Source: Poindextera sp963706385
GTDB lineage: Bacteria; Pseudomonadota; Alphaproteobacteria; Caulobacterales; Caulobacteraceae
DNA: 64,000 nucleotides
Reading direction: 5' to 3'
Assembly: GCA_963706385.1 (NCBI GenBank)
Contig: OY970153.1
Span: 558,001-622,000 of the forward strand
Numbering within the stretch: position 1 is the first letter of the stretch; the number at the start of each line of letters is the position of its first letter. Under the pieces are notes generated by a model, which saw nothing but the letters and a program-made list of their open reading frames with translations, made no database searches and was not told the origin of the DNA. The position numbers and the translations under genes were made by a program. Of the stretch, positions 51,621-61,100 are shown one piece after another.

Positions 51621-51947
51621 CTAGCCGCACTTCACCGCGGTGACCAGGCCGGTGGTCTGGTCGAAGATGATGTTGGTGCGGTCGGGTCGGTAGTCCTGGG
51701 TCACCGGGCAGGTGGCGCAGGAAACGCGGCGGCGGGACGGATCGACCGGAACCGGGATCTCGGTCTTCGGCCGGCCGACCAGATAGGCCAGCGACGGCGC
51801 CTCGCAGGTGGTCGAGGCAGGGTCCGGAACGGCGGCCGGCGCCGCCGACGGGCTGACGGGTTGGCCGCGCAGCAGATCGTCGATCGGATCGCCGTCCGCG
51901 AGGATCAGCGCCAGGATCAGGGCGGCGGCGCTCGCCAGCGGCCTCAT
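51621..51947 (-). CDS. Peptidase inhibitor I78-family protein
   Basis: A 108-residue exported protein with a hydrophobic N terminus (RPLASAAALILALILA). The C-terminal half is typical of the I78 family: YLVGRPKTEIPVPVDPSRRR (about 54-73), CATCPVTQDYRPDRTNI and GLVTAVKCG at the end. The family is related to fungal subtilisin inhibitors; the target protease is unknown. The start overlaps the holC stop by 4 nt. Confidence 0.82.
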   Translation of the reverse strand: MRPLASAAALILALILADGDPIDDLLRGQPVSPSAAPAAVPDPASTTCEAPSLAYLVGRPKTEIPVPVDPSRRRVSCATCPVTQDYRPDRTNIIFDQTTGLVTAVKCG

Positions 51948-52405
51948 GCCTGCTTCTCCCACCCGCGCTCCATCCCCTGGCGCCAGTAGGATACCGCATG
52001 CCCGGCGGACTTGAACGATGTCCAGCGCCGGCGCGCGAGCATGGTCGCCGCCTCGTCGCGCCCGTCGAACAAGAGAATGCAGCGGGCGTAGCCGCCCAGT
52101 GCGCCCGGCTCGGCCCCGTCGATCAGGAACAGGGCCTCGGCGCCGTTCGGATTGCCCTCGCCGGCGGTCAACAGGATCGGCTGACGCGCCGCCAGCGGCT
52201 CGTCGTCCAGGCCGTGGGGCAGGAAACTGTTGTCGCGGTAGCTCCACAGCCAGCCGTCGAGATGCTCGATCCGTTCGGGGTCGGGCGTGCGCACGATGGC
52301 GCGCCAGCCGCGCGCCAGCGTCTTTTCCAACAGCTCGGGCAGCACCTGATCGAGCGTCGAACGCTCCAGATGGTAGAACCAGACCTCGCAGGCCGCGCCG
52401 GTCAT
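51944..52405 (-). CDS. holC: DNA polymerase III subunit chi
   Basis: A 153-residue protein of the chi family, which with psi links the clamp loader to SSB. Visible: CEVWFYHLERSTLDQVLPEL near the N terminus, RGWRAIVRTPDPERIEHLDGWLW (about 32-54), LFLIDGAEPG and the C-terminal RRRWTSFKSAGHAVSYWRQ. pepA-holC adjacency is conserved in many Proteobacteria and supports the call. Confidence 0.92.
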   Translation of the reverse strand: MTGAACEVWFYHLERSTLDQVLPELLEKTLARGWRAIVRTPDPERIEHLDGWLWSYRDNSFLPHGLDDEPLAARQPILLTAGEGNPNGAEALFLIDGAEPGALGGYARCILLFDGRDEAATMLARRRWTSFKSAGHAVSYWRQGMERGWEKQA

Positions 52406-52413
52406 GCCCGGGT

Positions 52414-53898
52414 TCACCCCTCGTAGTGGTCGGCCACCAGCTGGTTGAGCAGGCGTACGCCAAAGCCGGTGGCGCCCTCGGGGATGGTCGCCACGCTGGA
52501 CGGCTTCTTCCAGGCGGTCGAGGCGAGGTCGATATGGGCCCAGGGCAGATCGTTGACGAAGCGCTGGATGAACAGCGCCGCGGTGATCGAGCCGGCCGGC
52601 CGGCCGCCGGTGTTCTTCACGTCCGCCGCCAGGCTCTCGATCTGTTTTTCGTAGGCGCCGGGCAGCGGGAGCCGCCAGAGGTTGTCGCCCGAGGCTTTGG
52701 AGGCGGCCAGAAGCTTGTCGGCCAGCGCGTCGTTGTTGCTGAAAAGCCCGGCGTAGTCGTTGCCGAGCGCGATGATGATCGCGCCGGTCAGCGTGGCCAG
52801 GTCGATCATGAACGCCGGTTTGAACCGGTCCTGGCAGTACCAGAGGGCGTCGGCCAGCACGAGGCGGCCTTCCGCGTCGGTGTTGATCACCTCGATGGTC
52901 TGACCGGACATGGAGGTGACGATGTCGCCCGGCCGCTGGGCGGCGCCGTCGGGCATGTTCTCCACCAGGCCCAGCACGCCGATTGCGTTGACCTTGGCCT
53001 TGCGGCCGGCCAGCACGTGCATCAGCCCGGCCACGGCGGCCGCGCCGCCCATGTCCCACTTCATGTCCTCCATGCCCTCGGGCGGTTTGAGGCTGATGCC
53101 GCCTGAGTCGAAACAGACCCCCTTGCCGACGAAGGCGAGCGGCTGGGCGTTGGGGTCGGCCGCGCCCTTCCACTGGATCACCACGAGCTGGCTGTCGCGC
53201 GCGCTGCCCTGGCCGACGCCCAGGAGCGAGCCCATGCCGAGCCTGGTCATCTCGGCCTCGCCGAGGATCTCGACGCTCAGGCCCAGGGGCTCCAACGCCT
53301 TGACCCGGCGGGCGAATTCCTCGGGATAGAGCACATTGGCCGGCTCGGAGACCAGATCGCGGGCGAAGATCACCGCGTCGGCCAAGGCGGCGAGCGGCTT
53401 GTCGGCGGCACGCGCGCCAGCGACATCGGCGGTGACGATCTGGACGGTTGCGATGGTCGGTTTCTTCTCGGGCTTTTCCTTGGTCCGGTAGCGGTCGAAC
53501 CTGTAGGCGGCCAGGCGCGCGCCAAGCGCGCCTCGGGCGGCGGCCCCGGCGTCCAGGTCGTCCAGGCCGATCATCAGGGTTTTGGCGCCCGAGGTCTTCA
53601 GCGCCTGATAGGCCTCGGCGGCGGCGGTTTCGGCCGCGGCGGCGTCGAAGCCGTCCTTGGCGCCCACCCCGATCAGCAGCACCCGCGCCAGGTCCAGGCC
53701 CGCCGGCGCGACCACCTCCAGCGATCGACCCTTGGCGCCGGTGAAGGCGGTGGCGGCGATCGCCCGCGCCAACGCCCCGCCGCTCTGGGCGTCGAGCCGC
53801 GCGGCCAGGGCCGACAGGGCGACGCCTTCGAACACGAACGCCGCCGCCGCTGCGCCCGACGGCGCGGGCGCATCGGCCGCGACGAACTCGAATTTCAT
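52414..53898 (-). CDS. pepA: Leucyl aminopeptidase
   Basis: A 494-residue M17 di-metal aminopeptidase. The C-terminal catalytic domain has VGKGVCFDSGGISLKPP (about 260-276), MKWDMGGAAAV (about 281-291) and NTDAEGRLVLADAL (about 343-356, the NTDAEGRL signature). The N-terminal macro-like domain is also present. It may act in peptide turnover. Start at the ATG at 53898 (MKFEFVAAD); the longer frame is not needed. Divergent from lptF. Confidence 0.95.
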   Translation of the reverse strand: MKFEFVAADAPAPSGAAAAAFVFEGVALSALAARLDAQSGGALARAIAATAFTGAKGRSLEVVAPAGLDLARVLLIGVGAKDGFDAAAAETAAAEAYQALKTSGAKTLMIGLDDLDAGAAARGALGARLAAYRFDRYRTKEKPEKKPTIATVQIVTADVAGARAADKPLAALADAVIFARDLVSEPANVLYPEEFARRVKALEPLGLSVEILGEAEMTRLGMGSLLGVGQGSARDSQLVVIQWKGAADPNAQPLAFVGKGVCFDSGGISLKPPEGMEDMKWDMGGAAAVAGLMHVLAGRKAKVNAIGVLGLVENMPDGAAQRPGDIVTSMSGQTIEVINTDAEGRLVLADALWYCQDRFKPAFMIDLATLTGAIIIALGNDYAGLFSNNDALADKLLAASKASGDNLWRLPLPGAYEKQIESLAADVKNTGGRPAGSITAALFIQRFVNDLPWAHIDLASTAWKKPSSVATIPEGATGFGVRLLNQLVADHYEG

Positions 53899-54049
53899 GA
53901 AACCACTCCCAAATGCGAACGGCCGAACCGGCCCCGCGACACGCCTTATCCGCAAGCGACGCGGTTGGCAATTCTTCCGCGCGGCGTATAGAAGATGGAT
54001 CGCTTGGTCGGGCTCCGCAACGGCCGCACGGCTTCACCGCGGTTGTCCC

Positions 54050-55192
54050 ATGCCCCTGATCGAACGCTATCTGCTGCGACAGCTTCTGGGCCCGACCATC
54101 CTGGCGATCGTCGCGCTGAGCATCGTGGCCATGCTCAGCCAGAGCCTCGGCGCGCTCGACATCATGGTAAACCAGGGTCAGAGCGCCTACGTCCTGATCA
54201 AGCTCACGCTGTTGGCGCTGCCGCAACTGCTGGTGATGGTCCTGCCTGTCGCCCTGTTCGTCGCCGCCCTGGTGGCGTTGAACCGGCTGCACACCGAACA
54301 GGAGATCGTGGTTTGTTTCGCCGGCGGCATGAGCCGGTGGCGGATCATTTCGCCGGCGATGCGGCTGGCCAGCGTCGTTACGGTGTTCGCGCTGTTTCTC
54401 AACCTTTGGATCGAGCCGCTGGCGGAACGGGCGATTCGCCACGAACTGTTCCGGGTGCGCACCGATCTGGCGGCCAGCCTGGTGCGGGTGGGCGAGTTCA
54501 CCGAGCCGGCGCCCGGACTGACCGTTTACGCCCAAGGCGCCGATCCCGGGGGCGCGCTGCGCAACCTGTTCGTCATTCAGCAGAAGGCCGACGGCGGCGA
54601 CACCACCTTCTTCGCGGCGCGGGGCAAGGTGTCCAAGCGCGGCGGCGCGCCGGTGCTGATCATGCGCGACGGCTCCGAACAGGCGTTCACCAAAACAGGG
54701 GTTCTGGATTTCTTGAAATTTGACGAATATGTTTTTGATTTATCGGGACTGTTGTCGACTAGAGAATTGATCCATTACAAGATTTCCGATCGATATCTGC
54801 ACGAGTTGGTGTTCCCCGACCTGACCCAATCTTGGGAGCGGAAGGAGCGCGCGCCGATGCTGGCCGAAGCGAACGCCCGCGTCTCCGCGCCGCTCTACAA
54901 CATCGCCTTCATGGCCATGGCCCTGGCCGCGGTGATCGGTGGGTCGTTCAGTCGTCTGGGCTATGGCCGCAGGATCGTCACGGTCGCCGCCGCCGCGGCG
55001 ATAGCGCGCATCCTGGGCTTCGCCGTGCAGGCGCTGTGCGCCGGCTCGGTCTGGCTCAATGTGGTCCAATATCTGATCCCGCTGGCGGCGACCGGGTGGG
55101 CCTTCAGCGCGCTGTTCCACCAGCGGGTCAGCCGTTTCATCGCGCTTCGACCGCTGACCGGCTCGACCATCCCGATGGAGACGGGCGCATGA
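54050..55192 (+). CDS. lptF: LPS export permease LptF
   Basis: A 380-residue inner-membrane subunit of the LptB2FG transporter that extracts LPS for export to the outer membrane. Segments: MPLIERYLLRQLLGPTILAI (start of TM1), PQLLVMVLPVALFVAALVAL (TM2-type), FCAGGMSRWR-like FAGGMSRWRIISPAM, a periplasmic beta-jellyroll (about 125-270), then three C-terminal helices. I chose the ATG at 54050. It overlaps lptG by 4 nt (ATGA). Confidence 0.92.
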   Translation: MPLIERYLLRQLLGPTILAIVALSIVAMLSQSLGALDIMVNQGQSAYVLIKLTLLALPQLLVMVLPVALFVAALVALNRLHTEQEIVVCFAGGMSRWRIISPAMRLASVVTVFALFLNLWIEPLAERAIRHELFRVRTDLAASLVRVGEFTEPAPGLTVYAQGADPGGALRNLFVIQQKADGGDTTFFAARGKVSKRGGAPVLIMRDGSEQAFTKTGVLDFLKFDEYVFDLSGLLSTRELIHYKISDRYLHELVFPDLTQSWERKERAPMLAEANARVSAPLYNIAFMAMALAAVIGGSFSRLGYGRRIVTVAAAAAIARILGFAVQALCAGSVWLNVVQYLIPLAATGWAFSALFHQRVSRFIALRPLTGSTIPMETGA

Positions 55193-56295
55193 AGCCGCGC
55201 CTGAGTCGGATCGAGGCCTATGTGCTCGGACGGACCCTGATCGGCGTGACCGGGGCGCTGGCGGTATTCGCCACGGTGATCGCCCTGATCGATTTCGTCG
55301 AGCTGTCGCGCACCGTCGGCGGGCGGGCCGAGATCGGGTTCGACCAGGTGCTGGCGCTGACGCTGCTGAACGTCCCGAGCCTGATCCTGTTCCTGCTTCC
55401 TTTCTCCTTCCTGTTCGGCGTGCTCGGCGCCTTCGTCGGCTTGAACCGGCGCAGCGAACTGATCGCCATGCGGGCCGCCGGCGTATCGGCCTGGCGTTTC
55501 ATCTTCCCCGCCGCCAGCGCCGCCGTGGTCATCGGGGTCCTGACCGTGACCGTGCTCAATCCGGCGGCTTCGCTGATGAACGCCCGGTTCGAGAGCTTGC
55601 GGGCCGAGCTGATGGGGGGTGACAGATCAGCCGCGTCGCAAACGATCTGGCTGCGGCAGGGGGATTCACACAATCAGATCGTCATCCGCGCCCGCCAGCG
55701 CGTGGCCGGCAGGGGCGTATTGACGCTGCGAGGCGTGTCGCTGTTCGTATCGTCCCGGGCCCGGGACGGCTCGGTGCAGTTCTCCCGGCGGATCGAGGCG
55801 GCGCAAGCCCAGTTGATGCCGGGCTATTGGTTGCTGACCGGCGCGCAGGAAGCGACGCCGGGCGCGGCGGCCTACCACTTCGACACCCTGACCATCCCTT
55901 CCAGCCTGAACGGCGATAACGCGCTCGAACGGTTTTCCTCGCCCAAGGCGGTGTCGTTCTGGGGCCTTTGGCGGGCTATCGCGCGAACCGAACAGGCGGG
56001 ATTCTCCGCCACCGGCTATCGGCTGGAGTTGCAGGATTTGTTGGCCACGCCGGTGATGTTCGCCGCCATGTCGGTGCTGGCGGCGGCGTTTTCACTGCGA
56101 CTGATTCGATTGGGCGGACTGGCGGTCCTGGCCGGCTCGGGCGTGGGATTGGGATTTGTGATCTTCTTCTTCAACGAATTCTGCCGCGGATTGGGCAAGG
56201 CGGGCGCGATTCCGCCGTTCGTGGCGGCCTGGACGCCACCGCTGATCGCGCTTTTGGCCGGGTTCACCTTGCTTTGTCATACCGAGGACGGCTAG
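55189..56295 (+). CDS. lptG: LPS export permease LptG
   Basis: A 368-residue partner of LptF: KPRLSRIEAYVLGRTLIGV start, NVPSLILFLLPFSFLFGVLG, ELIAMRAAGVSAWRFIFP (coupling-type helix, about 89-106), a periplasmic domain (about 135-260) and C-terminal helices containing VIFFFNEFCRGLG. It forms the second half of the channel and uses LptB, which is not in this window. lptD follows 61 nt downstream. Confidence 0.92.
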   Translation: MKPRLSRIEAYVLGRTLIGVTGALAVFATVIALIDFVELSRTVGGRAEIGFDQVLALTLLNVPSLILFLLPFSFLFGVLGAFVGLNRRSELIAMRAAGVSAWRFIFPAASAAVVIGVLTVTVLNPAASLMNARFESLRAELMGGDRSAASQTIWLRQGDSHNQIVIRARQRVAGRGVLTLRGVSLFVSSRARDGSVQFSRRIEAAQAQLMPGYWLLTGAQEATPGAAAYHFDTLTIPSSLNGDNALERFSSPKAVSFWGLWRAIARTEQAGFSATGYRLELQDLLATPVMFAAMSVLAAAFSLRLIRLGGLAVLAGSGVGLGFVIFFFNEFCRGLGKAGAIPPFVAAWTPPLIALLAGFTLLCHTEDG

Positions 56296-56356
56296 GCCGG
56301 TGTCGCCGGTCGTCGCCGCTGTGCAGCCGGCCGCGTCGCGGGAGGGGAGTGGCTTG

Positions 56357-58735
56357 ATGCGCGGCGTTTGGCGGGCGCGATCATCGGCGGGAATGTGGGG
56401 CGGCCTCGGCGGCGCCGCGCTGGCGCTGACGTTCGCCGCCCAGGCGCAGGCGCAGACCGCCACCGATTTGCCGGTGCGCTGGCCCAATTCGCCCGCTCCC
56501 CTGCCCGCTTCCGTGGCGCCCAGGCCCAAATCCCCGCCCCCGCCACAGCCGCAGGAGCCGGATGGCCTCGGCCAAAACGGCTTCTATCTCGAAACCGACA
56601 CTCTGGTGCGCGACGATCGCAACAATGTCTGGACCGCCCGGGGCGCGGTCGAGGCGCGTTATCAGGGCCGCGTCCTGCGGGCCGACAAGCTGGTCTACAA
56701 CGTCGCGACCGGAGTGGTGAGCGCCGACGGCCACGCCATGATCGTCAATCCGGACGGCACGACCGTATCTGGCGACCATGTCGTTCTGGACGACAAGATG
56801 CGCGCCGGCTTCGTGCGCGGCTTCGCGTCTCACGAACAGAAGAACATCACGTTCGCCGCCGCCGTCGCGGTGCGTCGCAGCGCCACGGTCAACGAACTCA
56901 ACCGCGCCGTATTCACGCCTTGCGACATCTGCGCCCCGAGCGGCTCGGCGATCGAACCGACTTGGTCGATCGCCGCCTCCGATATCGTTCAGGACCACGA
57001 CCGACGGCTCGTGATCTATCGCAACGCGGTGCTTCGGGTGAAGGGCGTGCCGGTGTTCTACGCGCCGGTGTTCTGGCATCCGGACCCGTCGTCGCCCCGC
57101 GCGTCCGGGCTGTTGATTCCGACGATCGCCTATTCGCGCAGGCTCGGCCTGAGCTATCAACAACCCTATCTGCAGGTGATCTCACCGTCCGAAGAGCTGA
57201 TCGTCGACCCGCAGGTCATGACCAAGGTGAACCCGTTCCTGAACCTGGAATGGACCAAACGCTTCTATTCAGGGCAGATCGACGCCCGTGTCGGCTTCAC
57301 CTACGATCAGAATTTCGACGGAAGCGGCCACCGGTTCGGAACTTCGACCTTCCGTTCCTACATTCTGGCGAACGGCGCGTTCGACCTGACCAAGGCTTGG
57401 TCCTGGGGCTTCGCGGCGGAGCGCACGTCCGATCCGCTGTTGTTCGACAAGTACAACATATCGAACGCTTACGAGGCGCGCGGACCCTACGCGACCGACA
57501 CCGAACGGCTGATCTCCGATCTCTACGCCACGCGGCAGGACGCCAATTCCTATCTGTCGATCAATGCGATCAGCTTCCAGGGGCTGCGGCAGATCGCCGT
57601 GGGCGTGACCGAGGACAATCGCGGTTATCCCCTCGTCGCCCCGATGGTCGAGGGCCGATACGACGTTCCGTTCGACATAGCCGGCGGCCGGCTCAGGATC
57701 GTGGGCGGCAGCGTGCTCCTGACCCGTGACCAGTCCCTTTCGACCGCGACCGGCCCGACCGACGACAGCCGCCGGGCCACCGGCGAGATCGACTGGCTGC
57801 GCACCTTCACCCTGACCAATGGCATGCGGCTGGCGCCGTTCGTCGATCTGATGGGCGATATCTACGACGTCAGCCGGCTGTCGGCCGCCGATCCGGGCGA
57901 CCACACCCTGTCCCGCGGCCAGGCGACCGTCGGCCTGAACCTCACCTGGCCCTTCATCCGCCACCAGGGCGCCACGACCATCATCCTGGAGCCGATCGTC
58001 CAGGTGGCGATTTCGCCGAACGTCAAGGCCGATCCCAACATTCCCAACGAAGACAGCGTCGTCTTCACCTACGACGAGACCAACCTGTTTTCTCCCGACA
58101 AATTCCCTGGCTATGACGTGTTCGACGGCGGCCAACGGCTGAACCTGGGCGGTCAGGCGAGCTTCGACTGGGGCGGAGGACGCGGCCTGACCGTGCTCTT
58201 GGGCCGCACCTTGCGCGCCCAGACGACAAACATCTTTCCGGGCGCGACCGGGCTCAACGCCACCGGGTCCGACTGGGTGGTCTCCGCCGACACCACGCCG
58301 ATCGACGGGCTGTCGATGTTCAGCCGGGCCCTGGTCGGCGACCAGTACGGCATCGACCGCCTTGAGATCGGTGTCGACTTCGCCTATCAGCGCTTCCGCG
58401 GCTATCTCCGCTACGACATCGACAACACCATCCCGGTCCAGACGATCAACACCATCCAGTACGGCGGAAAAATCAACGATCTGGAGTACGGCGGCGAGGT
58501 CTTCGTGACCAGGAACTGGGGGTTCAGCGTCGCGGGCATCCACGACCTAGTGACCAGCGATTGGCGACTGGCCGACTTCGGGGTGATCTACAAAGACGAC
58601 TGCATCCGAGCGGAAGTGGTCTATCAGCATCAGGATACGATCGAGGGCCAGCTACGCGGATCGGACGCGGTGTTCTTGCGCCTAAGCCTCGCCACATTGG
58701 CCGACGAAGGATACAAGAATGGCGACTTCCGCTGA
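56357..58735 (+). CDS. lptD: LPS-assembly outer-membrane protein LptD
   Basis: A 792-residue protein that with LptE inserts LPS into the outer leaflet. A signal peptide starts at MRGVWRARSSAGMWGGL and ends near AQAQAQ. The LptA/OstA-like jellyroll follows (DTLVRDDRNNVWTARGAVEARYQGRVLRADK... about 75-190), then a large beta-barrel. Cysteine pairs for inter-domain disulfides are sparse (TPCDICAPSG, one late DDCIRAEV). I chose the ATG at 56357 with GGAGGGGAG upstream; a longer frame starts at 56300. Confidence 0.93.
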   Translation: MRGVWRARSSAGMWGGLGGAALALTFAAQAQAQTATDLPVRWPNSPAPLPASVAPRPKSPPPPQPQEPDGLGQNGFYLETDTLVRDDRNNVWTARGAVEARYQGRVLRADKLVYNVATGVVSADGHAMIVNPDGTTVSGDHVVLDDKMRAGFVRGFASHEQKNITFAAAVAVRRSATVNELNRAVFTPCDICAPSGSAIEPTWSIAASDIVQDHDRRLVIYRNAVLRVKGVPVFYAPVFWHPDPSSPRASGLLIPTIAYSRRLGLSYQQPYLQVISPSEELIVDPQVMTKVNPFLNLEWTKRFYSGQIDARVGFTYDQNFDGSGHRFGTSTFRSYILANGAFDLTKAWSWGFAAERTSDPLLFDKYNISNAYEARGPYATDTERLISDLYATRQDANSYLSINAISFQGLRQIAVGVTEDNRGYPLVAPMVEGRYDVPFDIAGGRLRIVGGSVLLTRDQSLSTATGPTDDSRRATGEIDWLRTFTLTNGMRLAPFVDLMGDIYDVSRLSAADPGDHTLSRGQATVGLNLTWPFIRHQGATTIILEPIVQVAISPNVKADPNIPNEDSVVFTYDETNLFSPDKFPGYDVFDGGQRLNLGGQASFDWGGGRGLTVLLGRTLRAQTTNIFPGATGLNATGSDWVVSADTTPIDGLSMFSRALVGDQYGIDRLEIGVDFAYQRFRGYLRYDIDNTIPVQTINTIQYGGKINDLEYGGEVFVTRNWGFSVAGIHDLVTSDWRLADFGVIYKDDCIRAEVVYQHQDTIEGQLRGSDAVFLRLSLATLADEGYKNGDFR

Positions 58736-58774
58736 GGCGAGCGCTTCCGGCGTCAAGAAAGGAATAGCCCGTTG

Positions 58775-60091
58775 ATGACGCGCACGCGTAGGGCGGCGGG
58801 ATTGGCCGCCGCGATGGGTCTTGCGGTGCTCGCCGGAGCACCGCCGTCGCTGGCCCAGAACGCGACGCCCGCGGTCGCGCCCGCCACGCCCCCGCTGGCG
58901 GAGGGCGTCGTGGCCACGGTCAACGACGAGGTGATCTCGTCCTACGACCTGCGCCAGCGCACCCGACTGTTGATGGTCACCTCTGGCGTTCAACCGACGG
59001 CCGACAACATTCCCCAGATCGAACGCGAGGCGCTGCGCGCTCTGGTCGACGAACATCTCGAGATGCAGGAAATCCGGCATCAGGAGAAGGAGCAGAAGTT
59101 CACCATCACCGCTAGCGACCAGGACGTGACGGACGATCTGAACCACATGGCGCAGGGCAATCGGATGACCGGCGATCAACTGCTCGCCGCCCTCGCCAGC
59201 GCCGGCATCAGGCCGGAGACCTTGCGCGAACAACTGCGGGCCGAGATCAGCTGGCAGCGGTGGATCATGGGTCGTTATGGCGGAAGCCGGCTCAAGATCA
59301 GCCAAGCCCAGATCAACGCGGTCTACGACCAAATTCAAGCCGAGGCCGCCAAACCGCAATACCAGATCAGCGAGATATTCCTCGACGCTAGCCGCGTCGG
59401 CGGCATGGACGTGGCCGTGAGCGGCGCCCAGCAGCTTGTCACCCAGCTGCAGCAGGGCGCGCCTTTCGCCGCCGTGGCGCGTCAGTTCTCGGCCGCCCCA
59501 ACCGCCGCCAACGGCGGCGACGCCGGCTGGTTGACCGAGGCGCAGCTGCCTGCCGAGGTGCGCGACGGCATCGCCGAATTGGCTCCGGGCCAAATATCCC
59601 GTCCAATCCCGGCCAAGGATGGGGTTTACATCATTCTGGTGCGCGGCAAGCGCGCGGGCGGCGGATCCGACCTGATCACGCTCAAACAGGCCGCGATCGC
59701 CCTGCCCGCGGACGCCCCAGCCGACCAGGTCGAAGCCGCGCGTCGCAAATTGATCGCGCTGAAGGGCCAGATCACAAGCTGCGGCGCCCTCGACCAGGCT
59801 GTCGCCAAGGTCGATGGCGTGGTGTCCGGCGATCTGGGCGAAGCCGACGTCAAGGACTTGCGCGCCGATTTCCGCGCCGCGGCCCGCGCCTTAGGGGTAG
59901 GTCAGGTCAGCGATCCGATCCGCACCGACGTCGGCCTCCACCTGATCGCGGTCTGCGCCCGTCGCCAGGCTGGCGTGGCTCTGCCGTCCCGCGACGAGGT
60001 CGAATCGCGCCTACAGGATGAACAGCTCTCGCTGGTCTCTAGGCGCTATCTGCGCGACCTGCGCAACTCGGCGACCATAGAGACGCGGTGA
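58775..60091 (+). CDS. surA: Periplasmic peptidyl-prolyl isomerase/chaperone SurA-like
   Basis: A 438-residue exported chaperone for outer-membrane proteins. Signal peptide TRTRRAAGLAAAMGLAVLAG...SLAQ; SurA_N-type helical domain (GVVATVNDEVISSYDLRQRT about 47-66); a parvulin domain (PQYQISEIFLDAS... about 198-300, with GGDAGWLTEAQLP) and a second, degenerate C-terminal parvulin (about 310-415). Only one complete parvulin is seen, as in many alphaproteobacterial forms. TTG three bases earlier is an alternative start; AGGAA lies upstream. It overlaps pdxA by 4 nt. Confidence 0.88.
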   Translation: MTRTRRAAGLAAAMGLAVLAGAPPSLAQNATPAVAPATPPLAEGVVATVNDEVISSYDLRQRTRLLMVTSGVQPTADNIPQIEREALRALVDEHLEMQEIRHQEKEQKFTITASDQDVTDDLNHMAQGNRMTGDQLLAALASAGIRPETLREQLRAEISWQRWIMGRYGGSRLKISQAQINAVYDQIQAEAAKPQYQISEIFLDASRVGGMDVAVSGAQQLVTQLQQGAPFAAVARQFSAAPTAANGGDAGWLTEAQLPAEVRDGIAELAPGQISRPIPAKDGVYIILVRGKRAGGGSDLITLKQAAIALPADAPADQVEAARRKLIALKGQITSCGALDQAVAKVDGVVSGDLGEADVKDLRADFRAAARALGVGQVSDPIRTDVGLHLIAVCARRQAGVALPSRDEVESRLQDEQLSLVSRRYLRDLRNSATIETR

Positions 60092-61100
60092 AGCGGCCTC
60101 CTCTCGCCCTGAGCCTGGGCGATCCCGCCGGGATCGGCCCGGAAATCGTGGTCAAGGCCTGGCGGGCGCTGCGCGAGACCGGCCCGACGTTCGTGGTGGT
60201 CGGCGACTTCCAGGTCCTGGCCTCGGCCTCACCAGAGGGCGCTGGCGCGGCGCGGCGGGTGACGCACCCCGGAGAGGCGCTGGACCTGTTCGCCCACGCC
60301 CTGCCGGTGCTCGATCTGCCGCTGCAAAGCCAAGTGGTCCCCGGCCGCGCCGATCCGGCCCACGGCCCGTCGGTGATCGGCTGGATCAAGACCGCGGCGA
60401 ACCTGGCGCTTTCGGGCGAGGCTTCGGGCCTGGTCACTGGCCCAATCGCCAAGGCGCCGCTCTACGCCGCCGGTTTCCGCCATCCTGGCCACACCGAGTT
60501 CCTAGCCGAGCTGACTGCCGCCAAGGGACCGAGCCGGCCGGTGATGATGCTGAGCGCCGGCGGCCTGCGCACCGTGCCGGCGACCATCCACATCCCGGTC
60601 CAGGCGGTCGCCGGCGCCCTTAGCCGCGCGCACATCGTTGAAGTGGGTCAGGTCACCGCCCGGGCGCTGAGCGACGACTTCGGGATCATGCGGCCGCGCT
60701 TGGCCATGGCGGCGCTCAATCCGCACGGCGGCGAGACCGGCGCGCTGGGCCGCGAGGAGATCGAGATCATCGCCCCGGCCGCCGAGGCCTTGCGCGCGCT
60801 GGGGATCGACTGCGGCGAGCCGCGACCGGCCGACAGCCTGTTCCACCCGAGGCCCGCGCCGGCTACGACGCGGTGATCTGCATGTACCACGACCAGGCGC
60901 TGATCCCGGTGAAGATGCTCGACTTCTGGGGCGGGGTGAACGTGACGCTGGGCCTGCCGATCGTGCGCACCTCGCCCGACCACGGGGTGGGTTTCGACAT
61001 CGCCGGCCGCGGTCTGGCGCGCGCCGACAGCCTGATCGCCGCGATCCGCCTGGCCGACGAGATCGCGGGCCGCCGCCAGGGGACGGCCGAGGCGGCGTGA
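60088..61100 (+). pseudogene. pdxA: 4-hydroxythreonine-4-phosphate dehydrogenase, frameshifted
   Basis: PdxA oxidises 4-phosphohydroxy-threonine for pyridoxal phosphate synthesis. The first 253 residues (LSLGDPAGIGPEIV, TGPIAKAPLYAAGFRHPGHTEFLAEL, LNPHGGETGALGREE) read to SLFHPRPAPATTR then stop at 60876. The remainder (ICMYHDQALIPVKMLDFWGG, TSPDHGVGFDIAGRG) continues in the next frame to 61100. Restoring one C in the CCC run at 60846-60848 rejoins them as LFHPEARAGYDAVICMYHDQ. Either the gene is broken or a base was lost in assembly; the nearby indels in rsmA favour the latter. Confidence 0.88.

Noticed and set aside
51944..54535. An 863-codon frame covering holC and the pepA region
   Set aside because: The upstream part is a shadow of pepA in another frame; holC starts at 52405.
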